NCBI RefSeq assembly: GCF_003287275.1 | Contig: NZ_QEVW01000002.1 | Span: forward strand, 124,001 to 188,000 | DNA: 64,000 nucleotides | Origin: Paenibacillus taichungensis | GTDB taxonomy: Bacteria; Bacillota; Bacilli; Paenibacillales; Paenibacillaceae | Direction of reading: 5' to 3' | The notes under the pieces: generated by a model | Databases searched by the model: none | Told to the model about the DNA's origin: nothing | The model's input: only the letters and a program-made list of their open reading frames with translations | Made by a program: the position numbers and the translations under genes | Shown: positions 48,493 through 57,609 of the stretch, piece after piece | How positions within the stretch are numbered: the stretch's first letter is position 1 | How the letters are laid out: every line of letters starts with the position of its first letter

Positions 48493-50682
48493 ATGAGCAT
48501 TTATATTGATCAGGAGAAACTTCAATTTCATCTACAGACTCAAAAGGCAAGTTATGTATTTCAGGTCCTGCCTTCGGGATATTTGGTACATTTATATTAT
48601 GGCAAAAAACTGCGTGATACTGATCTGAGCTGGCTTCATGTGCGTACAGAGCGTGCTTCGTTCAGCCCGAATCCGGTGCCGGAAGATCGGACGATCTCTT
48701 TCGACACATTGGCGCAAGAATTGCCCGTATACGGGACGAGTGATTTCCGTAATCCGGTAATTCAACTACAGCTTGAGAATGGTTCAACCGTTTCAGAGTT
48801 TACGTATACAGGCCACCGATTGATCAAAGGAAAGGCAGCGCTTACGGGACTGCCAGCAACTTATGTCGAGTCTGACGATGAAGCCGAGACACTCATCGTT
48901 GAACTGGAAGACCGTGTTGCAGGGATCAAGATTGAACTTAGCTACACGGCCTTTACAGCATTTAATGCGATTACGCGTTCCATGCGCATCATTAATGAGA
49001 GCGCTACCTCGGTCAATATTGCTCGTGCGCTCAGTTCTTCCGTTGATTTCCCGCATGCCGATTACGAATTGCTGCAACTGTCAGGAGCATGGACTCGTGA
49101 ACGGGACATCGTTCGCAGACCGCTTGCTTCCGGCCTGCAAGGCATCGAGAGTCGTCGCGGCTCAAGCAGTCACCAGCAGAACCCGTTCATTGCACTGATG
49201 ACACCGGGTACAGACGAGGATCAGGGTGAAGTCTACGGGTTCAGTCTTGTATATAGCGGCAGCTTTACTGCACAGGCAGAAGTGGACCAGTTCCACACCA
49301 CTCGTGTATCGCTGGGAATCAATCCGTTTGAGTTCAGCTGGAAGCTGGATTCGCAGGAGTCATTCCAGACACCTGAGACGGTCATGGTTTATTCGGATGC
49401 AGGTCTGGATGGCATGTCCCAGTCGTATCATGAATTGTACCGGGAGAGACTGGCACGCGGACAATTCCGCAATGCAGAGCGTCCGGTTCTGGTCAACAAC
49501 TGGGAAGCGACCTATTTCGGCTTCAATGCAGATAAAATTGAGCAGATCGCCCAGGCGGGGAAGAAGCTTGGCATTGAACTGTTCGTACTGGATGATGGAT
49601 GGTTTGGACATCGAGACAGTGATAACTCCTCACTCGGTGACTGGATTGTGGACAAGAACAAACTGCCACAAGGCCTGGATGATTTGGCCAACCGGGTAAC
49701 CAGTCTGGACATGCAGTTCGGATTATGGTTCGAGCCGGAGATGATTTCGCCAGACAGCGAATTGTACCGTGCTCATCCGGACTGGTGTCTGCATGTGCCG
49801 GATCGCCGCCGGACGGAAGGGCGCCAACAATTGGTACTCGATTACTCCCGTCAGGATGTGCGTGATGAGATTGTACGCATGCTAAGCGATGTGCTTGGAT
49901 CTGCGCCGATCACTTATGTGAAATGGGACATGAACCGGAATATGACGGAGATAGGTTCTGCATTGCTGCCAGCAGACAGACAGCGCGAGACTGCGCATCG
50001 CTACATGCTCGGGCTGTATGATGTTATGGAACGAATCACTTCAGCGTTCCCGAACATCCTGTTCGAGAGCTGTTCAGGTGGTGGTGGCCGCTTCGATCCA
50101 GGCATGCTGTATTACATGCCACAGACGTGGACCAGCGATAATACGGACGCGATATCCCGTTTGCGTATTCAGTATGGTACAAGCCTGGTATATCCGGTAA
50201 GTTCAATGGGGTCACATATTTCAGCTGTACCTAATCACCAGGTCAATCGAATTACTTCTCTAGAAATTCGTGGACATGTCGCGATGTCGGGTAACTTTGG
50301 ATACGAGTTGGATTTGACTCGTTTCACAGAGGAAGAGAATGCCATTGTAAAGGCGCAGGTTGAGCTGTACAAAGAAATTCGGGGAACCATCCAATACGGA
50401 ACGTTCCGGCGCTTGCTAAGTCCGTTTGAGGGAAATGAAACGGCCTGGATGTTTATTGCACCAGATGGCAGAGAAGCTGTTGTATTCTACTTCCGTGTGC
50501 TGTCTGAACCGAATGCACCGCTCCAACGTCTGAAGCTGAAGGGCCTGGACCCTGATGCGGATTACCGCCTGAAAGGTGGCTCCGAGACGTTTACCGGGGA
50601 TGCGCTGATGTATGGTGGGATCTCTGTAGGCCGTGCATCGGGAGACTATCTGAGTGAAATGTTCCGCTTCGAACGGGTATAA
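48493..50682 (+). CDS. GH36 alpha-galactosidase
   Basis: A 729-residue cytoplasmic enzyme (EC 3.2.1.22) that releases galactose from raffinose, melibiose or stachyose. The N-terminal beta-supersandwich (about 1-325) is followed by the TIM barrel with WEATYFGF, DDGWFGHRDSDNSSLGDW, the nucleophile Asp479 in YVKWDMNRN, ESCSGGGGRFD and the acid/base Asp549 in TSDNTDA, then a C-terminal beta domain. Length and motifs agree with Geobacillus AgaA/AgaN. No signal peptide, so sugar must be imported first. GGTGGAGGA precedes ATG 48493. It is monocistronic. Confidence 0.93.
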   Translation: MSIYIDQEKLQFHLQTQKASYVFQVLPSGYLVHLYYGKKLRDTDLSWLHVRTERASFSPNPVPEDRTISFDTLAQELPVYGTSDFRNPVIQLQLENGSTVSEFTYTGHRLIKGKAALTGLPATYVESDDEAETLIVELEDRVAGIKIELSYTAFTAFNAITRSMRIINESATSVNIARALSSSVDFPHADYELLQLSGAWTRERDIVRRPLASGLQGIESRRGSSSHQQNPFIALMTPGTDEDQGEVYGFSLVYSGSFTAQAEVDQFHTTRVSLGINPFEFSWKLDSQESFQTPETVMVYSDAGLDGMSQSYHELYRERLARGQFRNAERPVLVNNWEATYFGFNADKIEQIAQAGKKLGIELFVLDDGWFGHRDSDNSSLGDWIVDKNKLPQGLDDLANRVTSLDMQFGLWFEPEMISPDSELYRAHPDWCLHVPDRRRTEGRQQLVLDYSRQDVRDEIVRMLSDVLGSAPITYVKWDMNRNMTEIGSALLPADRQRETAHRYMLGLYDVMERITSAFPNILFESCSGGGGRFDPGMLYYMPQTWTSDNTDAISRLRIQYGTSLVYPVSSMGSHISAVPNHQVNRITSLEIRGHVAMSGNFGYELDLTRFTEEENAIVKAQVELYKEIRGTIQYGTFRRLLSPFEGNETAWMFIAPDGREAVVFYFRVLSEPNAPLQRLKLKGLDPDADYRLKGGSETFTGDALMYGGISVGRASGDYLSEMFRFERV

Positions 50683-50716
50683 TAAACTGGCGTGATTGCA
50701 GTGTTTATCAGGGGAG

Positions 50717-50753
50717 ACCGGAAGACGTCGGGGAGACGTTTTTCGGTTTTTTT
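50717..50753 (+). terminator. Terminator of the alpha-galactosidase gene
   Basis: A 13-bp stem including two G-T pairs (50717-50729 with 50735-50747), followed by T residues up to 50753. Confidence 0.82.
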
Positions 50754-50956
50754 CTAATGGCTGAGAGGAAGATTTGATACGTAATCTCAATTGTAAGAAC
50801 TTGTAACCTGGACGAATGCTGGAAATCTGAACGGGATTTTGTGATAATATAGGGGAGAGGAATCTGCATGATGCAGGTTCGATACTGTGATTACAGCAGC
50901 AAAGCTGCCCTGAACAAGCTTCAACTGAACGATTCAGGAAGGAAAGAGGGATTTAT

Positions 50957-53179
50957 TTGTCTGAACAGGAAACGGTTCTGGAACCCAATGAAGAAACAAT
51001 AAAGGCAGAACGCCATGAACGAATCATCAAACAGGTAGCCAAGGAACTGTCACTGTCCTTGAAGCAGGTCCGCACTACGTCGGAGCTTCTGGACGAAGGC
51101 AATACGATTCCATTTATCGCCCGCTACCGTAAAGAAATGACTGGAGAGCTGGATGAGAACCAGCTGCGGCTCATTGAAGAGCGCATCGTTTACTTGCGCA
51201 ATCTGGAAGACCGCAAAGTGGAAGTCATCCGTATTATAGAGGAACAAGGCAAGCTGACCGGAGAACTGAAACAGTCTATCACGCAGGCAGTTAAGCTGCA
51301 GGAAGTAGAGGACTTGTACCGTCCGTTTCGTCAGAAGCGGAAAACCCGTGCCAGTGTAGCGAAGGAAAAAGGTCTTGAACCACTCGCTGTCTGGATCTGG
51401 GGTCAACCGAAGCAAGGCAATGTCATGGAGGAAGCTGCGCGTTATATCAATGCTGAACTTGGGGTAGAAGATGCAGAGGTCGCACTTCAGGGAGCCAAAG
51501 ACATTTTGGCTGAGAATATTGCAGATGATGCTGCTATTCGTGCGTGGATTCGTCGTTATACGCTCGATCATGGCATGCTGACTTCGGAAGCGAAGGATGC
51601 TGAGCAGGAATCTGTATATGAGAACTACTATGATTATCGTGAATTAGCCAAAAAAATGCCTCCTCACCGTATTCTTGCCATTAACCGCGGTGAACGTGAA
51701 AACATTTTGAAAGTGGGCCTGGACGTGCAGCCTGAACCGGCTCACCGCCATATGGAAGGACAAATCATTAAGGGTGCATCTGCGGTACAGGACGTTTTGC
51801 GTGATGTCATTGAAGATGCTTACAAACGATTGATTGCCCCTTCAATTGAGCGTGAGGTTCGTGCAGAGCTGACCGAAAAAGGCGAAAACCAAGCGATTTC
51901 CGTATTCTCCGCTAATCTTCGTAATCTGCTGCTTCAGCCGCCGATTCATGGCAAACGTGTGCTTGGTGTCGATCCTGCCTATCGTACCGGTTGTAAACTG
52001 GCTGTGGTCGATGATACGGGCAAGCTGCTGGAAGTGGCTGTTACGTACCCAACGCCACCGCACAACAAGAAGCGTGAAGCTGCCGAGGTTTTCCATCGGA
52101 TGATCAAGCAATATGACATCGGGTTGATTGTCATCGGCAATGGTACCGGATCCCGTGAAACAGAACAGTTTGTTGCCGAGATTATTCAGGAGAACGGGGA
52201 CGAAAGTCTCGTGTATCTGATCGTCAATGAAGCTGGAGCGAGTGTATATTCTGCATCCAAGCTGGCCCAGGAAGAATTCCCGGATCTGGACGTTGCTGAA
52301 CGGAGTGCTGCTTCGATTGCCCGCCGGGTGCAAGACCCGCTGGCTGAGCTGGTTAAGATTGACCCTAAAGCCATTGGTGTAGGCCAATACCAGCACGACG
52401 TATCCCAAAAAATATTGGAAGAAAGCTTGAAGGCTGTTGTGGAATCCGCAGTTAACCATGTGGGCGTGGATGTGAACACGGCTTCGCCTTCACTGCTGTC
52501 CTATGTGGCGGGTGTAAATGCCACCATTGCCAAAAATATTGTGAAATACCGCGAAGAGAACGGCCGGTTCACGAATCGTCGCCAGTTGCAGAAGGTGCCG
52601 CGTCTGGGTGCCAAAACCTATGAGCAATGCGTAGGCTTTATGCGGATTGGCGAAGGCGAGAACCCGCTGGATCGCACACCGATTCACCCTGAATCGTATA
52701 AGGTCGTAGACCAGCTCTTTAAGGAGCTTCAGGTTGCGCTGGACAAGCTGGGCAGCAAGGAACTGTCTGTTCTCCTGTCGGAGCAACAACCGGAACAGCT
52801 GGCTGTGAAGCTGGATGTGGGTGTGCCTACACTGCGTGACATTCTGGACAGCTTGCAGCGTCCGGGTCGTGACCCGCGTGAGGAAATGCCGCTACCGATC
52901 TTCCGCACAGATGTGCTCAAAATTGAGGATCTGGTGGAAGGCATGGAGCTGCAAGGTACGGTTCGTAATGTGATCGACTTTGGTGCTTTTGTTGATATCG
53001 GCATCAAGAGTGACGGGCTTGTCCACATCTCACAGCTGAGTAACGGTTACGTCAAACATCCGATGGATGTTGTATCTGTCGGAGATAATGTAACGGTTTG
53101 GGTGATGAACGTGGATACCAAAAAAGGCCGTGTCGGCCTCACGATGAAGAAACCTGCCTCTTCTAAGCAGTCTTCCTAA
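50957..53179 (+). CDS. tex: Tex-family RNA-binding transcription accessory protein
   Basis: A 740-residue conserved cytoplasmic protein that binds nucleic acid and interacts with transcription. Order: helix-turn-helix N-terminal region (about 20-200), a YqgF/RuvC-like domain (about 325-450: RVLGVDPAYRTGCKLAVVD), helix-hairpin-helix modules (about 500-570: NTASPSLLSYVAGVN, FTNRRQLQKVPRLGAKTYEQC) and a C-terminal S1 domain (about 655-735: GTVRNVIDFGAFVDIGIKSDGLVHIS). The start is TTG 50957 after AGGAAGGAAAGAGGG. tex-cmpA-sprT order is as in B. subtilis ydcI-cmpA-ydcK. Confidence 0.95.
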   Translation: MSEQETVLEPNEETIKAERHERIIKQVAKELSLSLKQVRTTSELLDEGNTIPFIARYRKEMTGELDENQLRLIEERIVYLRNLEDRKVEVIRIIEEQGKLTGELKQSITQAVKLQEVEDLYRPFRQKRKTRASVAKEKGLEPLAVWIWGQPKQGNVMEEAARYINAELGVEDAEVALQGAKDILAENIADDAAIRAWIRRYTLDHGMLTSEAKDAEQESVYENYYDYRELAKKMPPHRILAINRGERENILKVGLDVQPEPAHRHMEGQIIKGASAVQDVLRDVIEDAYKRLIAPSIEREVRAELTEKGENQAISVFSANLRNLLLQPPIHGKRVLGVDPAYRTGCKLAVVDDTGKLLEVAVTYPTPPHNKKREAAEVFHRMIKQYDIGLIVIGNGTGSRETEQFVAEIIQENGDESLVYLIVNEAGASVYSASKLAQEEFPDLDVAERSAASIARRVQDPLAELVKIDPKAIGVGQYQHDVSQKILEESLKAVVESAVNHVGVDVNTASPSLLSYVAGVNATIAKNIVKYREENGRFTNRRQLQKVPRLGAKTYEQCVGFMRIGEGENPLDRTPIHPESYKVVDQLFKELQVALDKLGSKELSVLLSEQQPEQLAVKLDVGVPTLRDILDSLQRPGRDPREEMPLPIFRTDVLKIEDLVEGMELQGTVRNVIDFGAFVDIGIKSDGLVHISQLSNGYVKHPMDVVSVGDNVTVWVMNVDTKKGRVGLTMKKPASSKQSS

Positions 53180-53200
53180 TCCAGACACAATGATCGGAGA

Positions 53201-53230
53201 ACAGCCTTCCCTGTTATGGGAGGGCTGTTT
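53201..53230 (+). terminator. Terminator of tex
   Basis: ACAGCCTTCCC (53201-53211) pairs over 11 positions with GGGAGGGCTGT (53218-53228), loop TGTTAT, then TTTG. Confidence 0.8.
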
Positions 53231-53332
53231 GTTGTCAGCTATAATAGTACTGTTGCCCGTACTGTATTCTTCGAAGGGATTTTATGAAAGAAGTGAGAGC
53301 TTGAAGTGGACGGAGAGAGTGGCGTCAGGTTC

Positions 53333-53476
53333 TTAGAGTTCGCTGTCCGCGCTGCGCGGGGTGCCACTTGTCGGTTTGTTTCGGTAAAAGAACCAGCATT
53401 CGTTCAGCAGCTTGATCTGTCTGCTATCCTTTTTGTGAAATGCACGCATCAGTTGATTGCAAAGCCATTGAGGCAA
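53333..53476 (-). CDS. cmpA: Cortex morphogenetic protein CmpA
   Basis: A 47-residue protein, too short to be picked out by length alone. It reads MPQWLCNQLMRAFHKKDS, then RQIKLLNECWFFYR, which is the CmpA signature; B. subtilis CmpA (37 aa) delays spore cortex assembly until the coat is correct, acting as ClpXP adaptor for SpoIVA. Here the tail is about ten residues longer (NKPTSGTPRSADSEL). The start is TTG 53476 with GGAGGAG 6 nt upstream. It lies antisense to a 69-codon open frame that is only a shadow, and between tex and sprT as in Bacillus. Confidence 0.88.
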   Translation of the reverse strand: MPQWLCNQLMRAFHKKDSRQIKLLNECWFFYRNKPTSGTPRSADSEL

Positions 53477-53631
53477 GGGTATCTCCTCCTCTTGCATAAT
53501 TCATCTGTACGTTAGCATATGTGGCAATAGCCTGGACTGTGCGGATTAACCCGTCATGAACACGGAAAATTCAATATCTATATGGCTATATAAGGGGCAG
53601 GGCCCATGAATGTAAGGTTGAAAAATTGAAA

Positions 53632-53668
53632 AAAAGCGCAACCTCCACTTTTAGGAGATGCGCTTTTG
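53632..53668. terminator. Bidirectional terminator
   Basis: AAAAAGCGCA pairs with TGCGCTTTT, plus inner CTCC/GGAG, with A/T ends on both sides. It ends the minus-strand gene at 53704. Confidence 0.8.
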
Positions 53669-53703
53669 GTTCCATCTTCATTAATAATAAGTCCAAAAGT
53701 AGA

Positions 53704-54060
53704 TTAGAATGATTCCATCTCTTCTTCATACCATTGCTCTAATTGTGCCTGAAGCGCCCGGATTTCAGTGAGCAGAGAAATCAAAGGATATTCACTCTCT
53801 TTTAGTGCTGAGAAGCTTTGTTCAAGCGCATTGATATAATCAAGGCCTCCGATGATGGAGAGTTGCTCGTCCAGGAGATCAAGATTGTCACATTCGGCGA
53901 TTGCCCAAGGCAGAACAGGTACATCTGCTGCGGTAAGTTTGTCAATTTCTTTGTGAAGGCGCAGGTTGAGCGCACTGAGTTGATAAGCGTAATCGGCAGG
54001 CATTTCCACAAACTGCAATTGTTGTTCCTGCTGCAGGATGACGTAGCGCATTGTAGGCAT
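53704..54060 (-). CDS. Hypothetical protein
   Basis: A 118-residue acidic protein that I do not recognise. It is helical in its second half (EQSFSALKESEYPLISLLTEIRALQAQLEQWYEEEMESF, coiled-coil-like) and has a beta-like start (MRYVILQQEQQLQFVEMP). ATG 54060 is used; a GGGGAG lies rather far upstream (about 14 nt). The frame opens at ATG 54087, which has no ribosome binding site. It is divergent from the SprT-like gene. Function unknown. Confidence 0.65.
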   Translation of the reverse strand: MPTMRYVILQQEQQLQFVEMPADYAYQLSALNLRLHKEIDKLTAADVPVLPWAIAECDNLDLLDEQLSIIGGLDYINALEQSFSALKESEYPLISLLTEIRALQAQLEQWYEEEMESF

Positions 54061-54180
54061 AACGAGTAATAATCTCCCCTCATACATTCTACTTGACAGT
54101 GTAGCTCACGAAACGGTTAAAATTCAAGTATTATGGCGGAAAAACAAATGGCCCAAGGGGTGTGAAAGGAGGACAAACTG

Positions 54181-54642
54181 ATGGAAAATGAGGAGTTGCA
54201 GCAATGGATTGAGCAGGTATCACTGGATCATTTCGGGGTTCCGTTCACTCACGAGGCGCTGTTTAACCGTCGTCTGACCACAACGGGTGGGCGTTACATG
54301 CTCAAGAGTCATCGAATTGAGATTAACCCTCATCAGCTCGAAGCCTATGGGCGGGAAGAGGTTGAGAAAATTATCAAGCATGAACTGTGTCACTATCATC
54401 TGCATATTCGTGGACGCGGCTACAAACACCGTGATCCTGAATTCAAGGCCTTATTGCAGAAGGTGGGTGGTTCGCGATTCTGCCAGTCCCTTCCGGATGG
54501 AAAGGGCAGAAAGCCATTACCGTATCGCTATAAGTTGGTGTGCAAGAGCTGCGGCACGGAATATTTGCGTAAACGCAAAGTTGATCCGAAGAGGTATCGC
54601 TGTGGTCGATGTGCGGGCAAGTTGGGGATTCATACCATCTGA
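54181..54642 (+). CDS. SprT-like metalloprotease-fold protein
   Basis: A 153-residue zinc protein of the SprT/YdcK family. The HExxH-type motif is HELCH (67-71) in IIKHELCHYHL, and a C-terminal zinc ribbon has CKSCG and CGRCAG. B. subtilis YdcK occupies the same place downstream of tex and cmpA. SprT proteins are related to Spartan DNA-protein crosslink proteases; the bacterial role is not settled. GAAAGGAGG precedes ATG 54181. Confidence 0.88.
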   Translation: MENEELQQWIEQVSLDHFGVPFTHEALFNRRLTTTGGRYMLKSHRIEINPHQLEAYGREEVEKIIKHELCHYHLHIRGRGYKHRDPEFKALLQKVGGSRFCQSLPDGKGRKPLPYRYKLVCKSCGTEYLRKRKVDPKRYRCGRCAGKLGIHTI

Positions 54643-54803
54643 GGTGAACGAATTTGGCAGCACCACTCGTTACCACAGAGCCATGTGTACTGTGCTCTAG
54701 GTGACTATTAATAAGTGTATCAAAAGCTTATTAAGAAAGTCACCGAAGGCATGTTGACTTGGAATATTAATCATGATAAATTTAGGTTATTCAAGATTAT
54801 TAT

Positions 54804-54879
54804 TCCCTGATAGCTCAGTTGGTAGAGCACTCGACTGTTAATCGAGTTGTCACAGGTTCGAGCCCTGTTCGGGGAGCCA
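54804..54879 (+). tRNA. tRNA-Asn(GTT)
   Basis: A full cloverleaf of 76 nt: acceptor TCCCTGA/TCGGGGA (one T-G pair), D-loop AGCTCAGTTGGTAGAGC, anticodon loop with GTT, T-loop GGTTCGAGCC, and encoded CCA. Confidence 0.95.
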
Positions 54880-54884
54880 TTCTT

Positions 54885-54973
54885 GGAGAGATACCCAAGT
54901 GGCTATAAGGGGACCCTCTGCTAAGGGGTTAGACTGCGTAAGCGGTGCGAGGGTTCGAATCCCTCTCTCTCCG
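54885..54973 (+). tRNA. tRNA-Ser(GCT)
   Basis: An 89-nt class II tRNA with acceptor GGAGAGA/TCTCTCC, anticodon GCT, a long variable arm (GACTGCGTAAGCGGTGC region) and T-loop GGTTCGAATCC. CCA is not encoded. It lies 5 nt after tRNA-Asn. Confidence 0.95.
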
Positions 54974-55093
54974 TTCTGATTTACTTCTCTGTATAAGGGA
55001 TGAGAACCCTAAAGGTTCGTCGGAGCATACGCTTCGTAAGCAATACATCGCAGTCTCGAATGAAGTGAGAGTATCCCTCTCTCTCCGTTCTGA
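54959..55093 (+). repeat. Direct repeat of the tRNA-Ser 3' end
   Basis: ATCCCTCTCTCTCCGTTCTGA at 54959-54979, which is the T-arm and acceptor end of tRNA-Ser plus six bases, recurs exactly at 55073-55093. The 93 nt between contain three small hairpins (GAACC/GGTTC, GCTT/AAGC, CTC/GAG). It resembles an attachment-site duplication or a tRNA duplication remnant. Confidence 0.6.
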
Positions 55094-55107
55094 ATAAAAC
55101 AAAACAT

Positions 55108-55157
55108 AATCCCCCTCCTCAGTAACCTTTAACGGATACTGAGGAGGGGGATTTTTG
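55108..55157. terminator. Strong bidirectional terminator
   Basis: A perfect 17-bp stem (55108-55124 with 55137-55153) with T-rich ends on both strands. It ends the tRNA-Asn/Ser transcript and the minus-strand ArsR-like gene. Confidence 0.92.
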
Positions 55158-55211
55158 TGTATCATTATTTTTCCAAGTACACAAGTACAGGAAAGAATGT
55201 TCTTTTTCCAC

Positions 55212-55910
55212 CTATAATGAAATGCCCAGTACCTCATGAAGACCTTTCCTGCCAGCTTCCGTGACTTCCACCGAACGGCTACCTGTCTTCTGGCGAGTCC
55301 AGCCCAGTTCAGACAAGCGGCGTCCCAGTTCGTCTCCCAGTACTCCGGAGATATGGTGACGACGTTCACTCCAATCCAAACATTTGCGAGCAACAGCACG
55401 GCGTGATCCGGCTTTCCCTTCAAGCATAATGCCAAAAGAAGTGAACCATTGAATCCCTTTCTCTGTAATGTGGTAATCCTTGGCCTGCTCATCCTCAGGT
55501 TCTTCGAGATAACCTTTCCCCAATAAAGCTTCGCACAATGTTATCCCCAATTTTCCAGCCAGATGCCCATAACAGGTTCGAGCAAAGCTAAGATGCTGAA
55601 GCTGGTTGGACTGTTTGAGGGATCTCACTTGTACAGGTGCAGCGATACTACCCATCGTCTCAATCAGAAAAGCTACCTCTTTGCCTGCGAGACGATAGTA
55701 TCGATGTCGTCCTTGCTGTTCAACGACGAGCAGCCCGCCTTCGACCAGCTTGGCGAGATGACTGCTTGCTGTTTGAGGAGTAACACCTGCCATGTATGCA
55801 AGTTCGCCGGCAGGAAGGGCACGACCATCCAACAAAGCTTCCAAAAAAACAGCACGACTGGGATCAGCAATTAATGATGCAATCACAGAAATATTCGGAT
55901 ATGTATTCAT
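55212..55910 (-). CDS. ArsR-family transcriptional regulator
   Basis: A 232-residue regulator. The N-terminal winged helix (about 8-80: LIADPSRAVFLEALLDGRALPAGELAYMAGVTPQTASSHLAKLVEGGLLVVEQQGRHRYYRLAG) is a typical ArsR/SmtB fold; the C-terminal 140 residues form an extra helical/winged domain (ITEKGIQWFTSFGI, VTEAGRKGLHEVLGI). No metal-binding Cys cluster is visible (cysteines are scattered), so the signal is probably not a metal. It is divergent from a flavin reductase-like gene which it may control. Confidence 0.88.
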   Translation of the reverse strand: MNTYPNISVIASLIADPSRAVFLEALLDGRALPAGELAYMAGVTPQTASSHLAKLVEGGLLVVEQQGRHRYYRLAGKEVAFLIETMGSIAAPVQVRSLKQSNQLQHLSFARTCYGHLAGKLGITLCEALLGKGYLEEPEDEQAKDYHITEKGIQWFTSFGIMLEGKAGSRRAVARKCLDWSERRHHISGVLGDELGRRLSELGWTRQKTGSRSVEVTEAGRKGLHEVLGISL

Positions 55911-56011
55911 ACTTCGATGATACCTTAACTATTGGTGTATTACAATTCAATCATGCATGAATTACAGTCCAAGAGATGGAAGGGATGGATTGCAGAATGG
56001 AGGAAGAAGTA

Positions 56012-56680
56012 ATGTATACCAATGATAAAACGCAAGAAGAGTATAAACTGGAGAACCATAGGAACTTGAACAGAGAGCTGATGCAGCACGAGGTGATAAC
56101 TCCAAGTATTTTGTACTATGGCACACCGGTAATGCTGCTGAGCACCTTAAATGAAGATGGAACGACAAACCTGTCTCCTCTTTCTTCATCATGGGCACTG
56201 GGTGACTGCCTGGTACTTGGAGTCGGTATTCAGGGCAAAGCCTTTGAGAACTTGAGTCGTCATCCCGAATGTGTGATTAATCTGCCGGATGCATCCATGT
56301 GGGAGCAGGTTGAGGGACTGGGGCGTTATACCGGAATATATCCCGTTCCGGGGGAGAAAAGGATGATGGGGTTTGAGTTTTGTGATGATAAATTTGCCGT
56401 CTCTGGGCTGACACCCCAAAGTTCAATTCGAGTCGAGCCGGATAAAATAGCGGAGTGTCCCCTCCAGATTGAAGCCGCGGTACAACACATTCGTATTCCC
56501 GAACATACACCATTCATGGCGATTGTGGAAGTAAAGGCGTTGAAGGTACATGTACATACCCGCCTGATATCAGGTTTGAACAAGATTAACCCGGAGAAGT
56601 GGAATCCTTTAATTTATAATTTCCGACATTATTATGGACTTGGAGAAAGGCATGGGGAGAGTTTTCGGGCAGAGAAGTGA
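56012..56680 (+). CDS. Flavin reductase-like FMN-binding protein
   Basis: A 222-residue protein with a split-barrel flavin-binding fold: TPVMLLSTLNEDGTTNLSPLSSSWALGDCLVLGVGIQGKAFENLSRHPECVINLP (about 25-85) is the typical FMN site. It may act as an FMN reductase or nitro/quinone-type reductase in the cytoplasm. ATG 56012 is chosen because GGAGGAAGA is just upstream; two earlier in-frame ATGs (55976, 55997) lack a spaced site. Divergent to the ArsR-like gene. Confidence 0.85.
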   Translation: MYTNDKTQEEYKLENHRNLNRELMQHEVITPSILYYGTPVMLLSTLNEDGTTNLSPLSSSWALGDCLVLGVGIQGKAFENLSRHPECVINLPDASMWEQVEGLGRYTGIYPVPGEKRMMGFEFCDDKFAVSGLTPQSSIRVEPDKIAECPLQIEAAVQHIRIPEHTPFMAIVEVKALKVHVHTRLISGLNKINPEKWNPLIYNFRHYYGLGERHGESFRAEK

Positions 56681-56730
56681 TGTATATGGTCTGTATAGCA
56701 TAGACAACCAATAAGTGATCCAGAATATAT

Positions 56731-56763
56731 GAAGTGGTGCCGGTTGGGGTGCCGCTTCTTTCT
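56731..56763 (+). terminator. Terminator of the flavin reductase gene
   Basis: GAAGTGGTGCC pairs with GGTGCCGCTTC (11 bp with three G-T pairs), loop GGTTGG, followed by TTTCT. Confidence 0.7.
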
Positions 56764-56890
56764 ATCTATATTGAGGCTACATTGAGATTTCATGCGGGTA
56801 ATCAAAACATTCGGTTATTTTATTAGGCAGGGATTGGGTAAATAGTAAAGAAAGATACATGTAAGCATATACATAAGAGAGGTGATGAAC

Positions 56891-57562
56891 ATGGAAATGG
56901 AATACTTAATGCGTGTACTCATAGCTGGCATATGCGGCGTGTTGATCGGATATGAGCGCAAGAACCGAATGAAGGAAGCGGGCATACGTACACACTTTGT
57001 AGTTGCAGTGGGTGCAGCATTGATGATGATTGTATCTAAGTATGGCTTTCAGGATCAGGCAGGGTGGGCAAATCTCTCGCTTGATCCCTCCAGGATTGCC
57101 GCACAGGTGGTCAGTGGGGTTGGCTTCATTGGAGCCGGGATGATCTTCACACAGCGCCACACGGTTCGGGGATTGACGACAGCGGCGGGAATTTGGGCGA
57201 CCGCAGGGATGGGACTGGCTGTGGGTTCAGGATTGTATTGGACAGGGGCGGGGGTAACGCTGCTTATTGTTGTGGCCCAGATGCTGCTGCATCGGCCGAC
57301 ACGCTGGCTGGTGTCCGCGAGAACAGAGACGCTGACCATTCGTCTGCTAAAGGAAGGAGACACCCTCAAGAACGTTTTGGCTCTGCTGGGACAGGAGAAA
57401 ATTTCGGTGGTCGGATTCAAAACCGAACAGCAAATAAGCACAGACTCCGGGGAGGAGACTGTACTTGAATTCACTCTGCAACTGCCTGGATCATATCGGG
57501 CCGAGCAATTAATTGTTTTATTACAGGATGTGCCTCATGTTCGATCTGTTGATATGAGGTGA
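56891..57562 (+). CDS. MgtC/SapB-family membrane protein
   Basis: A 223-residue protein with about four to five membrane helices in the first 145 residues (conserved RVLIAGICGVLIGYERKNRMKEAGIRTHFVVAVGAALMM and GVGFIGAGMIFTQRHTVRGLTTAAGIWATAGMGLAVG), then a cytoplasmic ACT-like C-terminal domain of 75 residues. Relatives adapt cells to low Mg2+ or modulate ATP synthase; in Bacillus YhiD-type proteins the role is unclear. GAGAGGTGA precedes ATG 56891. Monocistronic. Confidence 0.9.
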   Translation: MEMEYLMRVLIAGICGVLIGYERKNRMKEAGIRTHFVVAVGAALMMIVSKYGFQDQAGWANLSLDPSRIAAQVVSGVGFIGAGMIFTQRHTVRGLTTAAGIWATAGMGLAVGSGLYWTGAGVTLLIVVAQMLLHRPTRWLVSARTETLTIRLLKEGDTLKNVLALLGQEKISVVGFKTEQQISTDSGEETVLEFTLQLPGSYRAEQLIVLLQDVPHVRSVDMR

Positions 57563-57609
57563 GCCTTGGCTATTGCTAGGTCGCAATGACGAATCATCAC
57601 GGCAATCCA

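Noticed and set aside
53306..53515. 69-codon plus-strand frame after tex
   Set aside because: The opposite strand encodes CmpA with conserved residues and a proper ribosome binding site, so this frame is a shadow.
54929..55492. 187-codon minus-strand frame over the tRNA-Ser and ArsR region
   Set aside because: It crosses a tRNA and a strong terminator and overlaps the real ArsR gene in another frame.
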